From: Pseudoalteromonas sp. FUC4
GTDB lineage: Bacteria; Pseudomonadota; Gammaproteobacteria; Enterobacterales; Alteromonadaceae
Direction: 5' to 3'
DNA length: 64,000 bases
Assembly (NCBI RefSeq): GCF_008370255.1
Contig: NZ_SEUI01000005.1
Span: 300,013-364,012, forward strand
Part shown: positions 63,260-64,000 of the stretch, piece by piece
How the letters are laid out: the number at the start of each line of letters is the position of its first letter
How positions within the stretch are numbered: the stretch's first letter is position 1
The notes under the pieces: model-generated
Seen by the model: only the letters and a program-made list of their open reading frames with translations
Databases searched by the model: none
What the model was told of the DNA's origin: nothing
Position numbers and translations under genes: made by a program

Positions 63260-64000
63260 TTATTTCGGCGTTGTAAAGCTTACTGGGCGACGTTCTTTAC
63301 GAGGACCGCTACGCTTATCACCACGTGCGCTGTCATCTTTATTAAATCTGCGTTTCTTATCACCAGCTGGACGCTCAGACCGTTCGCCGCGTGGTTCAGC
63401 AGGACCTTGATCAGTTGTAATTGTTAAGCCCATAGGACGTTTGCAAATAAACACTTTTTGGAAATGATCAAGCACATCTTTAGGCATGTTTTGCGGTAAT
63501 TGAACCGTACTGTGATTGTCGTGTAAACGAATGTCACCAATAAACTTGCTTGAGATGTCAGCTTCGTTAGCAATTGCACCAACAATGTTTTTAACCTGAA
63601 CACCGTGCTCACGACCTACTTCGATACGGTACGTATCCATAGGACCTGCATCACGGCTGTTACGCTCGCGAGGTTTACGCTCAGCGCGTTCGCCGCCACG
63701 TTCGTTACGACGTCCACGGTCACCGCGATCGTTGCGTGAATTGCGGTCGTTACGCTCGTTACGTTCACGAGGTTGAATCTTAACTTCTTCAACTTTAATT
63801 GGCGACTGTTGCTGTGCTAAACACAGTAACGCACCCGCTAAGCTTTCAAGAGGAAGGTCAAGTTTTTCAGCCATGTTAGTAGCTACTTCATTGAAGAACG
63901 TGATGTCTTTGTTTTCAAGCGCAATAGTTAATTTTGCTTGTAACGCTTCGATACGTTTTTCTTCAACAATTTTTGCTGTAGGTAATTCAACTTGAGCAAT
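63260..64000 (-). CDS. deaD: DEAD-box RNA helicase DeaD/CsdA, C-terminal part (partial)
   Basis: The frame enters from the right edge and runs 246 residues to the stop; the helicase core is outside. The visible part starts I-A-Q-V-E-L-P-T-A, passes a helical dimerisation-like region (L-P-L-E-S-L-A-G-A-L-L-C), an Arg/Asp/Asn-rich linker, and the DbpA-type RNA-binding domain with Y-R-I-E-V-G-R-E-H-G and V-G-A-I-A-N-E-A-D-I-S-S-K-F-I-G, then a basic tail. This matches the C-terminus of E. coli DeaD, which helps ribosome assembly and cold growth. The Met near 63874 is internal, not the true start. Confidence 0.93.
   Translation of the reverse strand: MAQVELPTAKIVEEKRIEALQAKLTIALENKDITFFNEVATNMAEKLDLPLESLAGALLCLAQQQSPIKVEEVKIQPRERNERNDRNSRNDRGDRGRRNERGGERAERKPRERNSRDAGPMDTYRIEVGREHGVQVKNIVGAIANEADISSKFIGDIRLHDNHSTVQLPQNMPKDVLDHFQKVFICKRPMGLTITTDQGPAEPRGERSERPAGDKKRRFNKDDSARGDKRSGPRKERRPVSFTTPK

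Noticed and set aside
63260..63874. A separate 204-residue Arg-rich protein starting at 63874
   Set aside because: The frame continues without a stop to the window edge with clear DeaD sequence, so this Met is internal.

Overview
The window looks like chromosomal DNA of a marine gammaproteobacterium of the Alteromonadales, most like Pseudoalteromonas. I infer this from the AT-rich base composition, the protein families present and the housekeeping neighbourhood; I ran no database search. Many genes correspond to the Escherichia coli fabB-mnmC-yfcL-epmC-yfcA-aroC-prmB-smrB-sixA-fadJ-fadI neighbourhood. Here they are split by insertions and reordered, with an extra Bat (MoxR/von Willebrand) operon, signalling genes and surface proteins between them.

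Layout. 1-2.7 kb: the end of an integrated element, with an inovirus Gp2-type (HUH) protein, a lipoprotein and a Cys4-ribbon protein. 2.9-9.5 kb: envelope and accessory genes, namely a membrane protein with a C11 tract, a YHYH lipoprotein with a small Cys-rich partner, a TauE/SafE exporter, an NAD(P)-binding protein, and an OmpA-family protein. 9.6-16.7 kb: mnmC, fabB behind a FabR-like operator, a small lipoprotein, a GNAT enzyme, gamma-glutamyltransferase and a Tim44-like membrane protein. 16.9-25.1 kb, all on the minus strand: moxR-DUF58-DUF4381-batA-batB-batD, a terminator, then an ECF sigma factor with its DUF3379 partner. 25.4-29.0 kb: fadI-fadJ, with a perfect FadR-like palindrome between promoter and start codon. 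29-31.4 kb: small accessory genes and one decayed gene.

31.7-44.2 kb: a sulfotransferase gene, then one 3,849-codon gene for a giant surface protein. Its N-terminal DUF4347 domain carries a His/Cys pair. Then come beta-repeats, about 20 cadherin/Ig-like modules, a Calx-beta module and an anchor-U-like region. A GlyGly-CTERM-like sorting segment follows, but it is not terminal: it leads into a second signal-peptide-like stretch and an outer-membrane beta-barrel. A strong Shine-Dalgarno and ATG lie inside the gene at that junction.

44.3-55.6 kb: yeiP (EF-P-like), a small membrane protein, a PAS-GGDEF-EAL protein, an M16 protease, sixA, a RidA-family gene, an AEC transporter, smrB, prmB, aroC and a DUF4112 gene. 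55.9-61.1 kb: an accessory insertion with a zinc-ribbon gene that has lost one cysteine and a large S8 protease lipoprotein. It is bounded on the left by a decayed copy of the epmC promoter and gene and on the right by intact epmC. 61.1-64 kb: epmC, an ATP-NAD kinase-like gene and yfcL overlap in one operon, and the 3' part of deaD runs off the window.

The most notable signals are the architecture of the giant surface protein, the epmC duplication scar around the S8 protease, the C11 tract, and the two lipid-regulator operators upstream of fabB (synthesis) and fadIJ (degradation). No tRNA, rRNA, CRISPR array or intact transposase was found.
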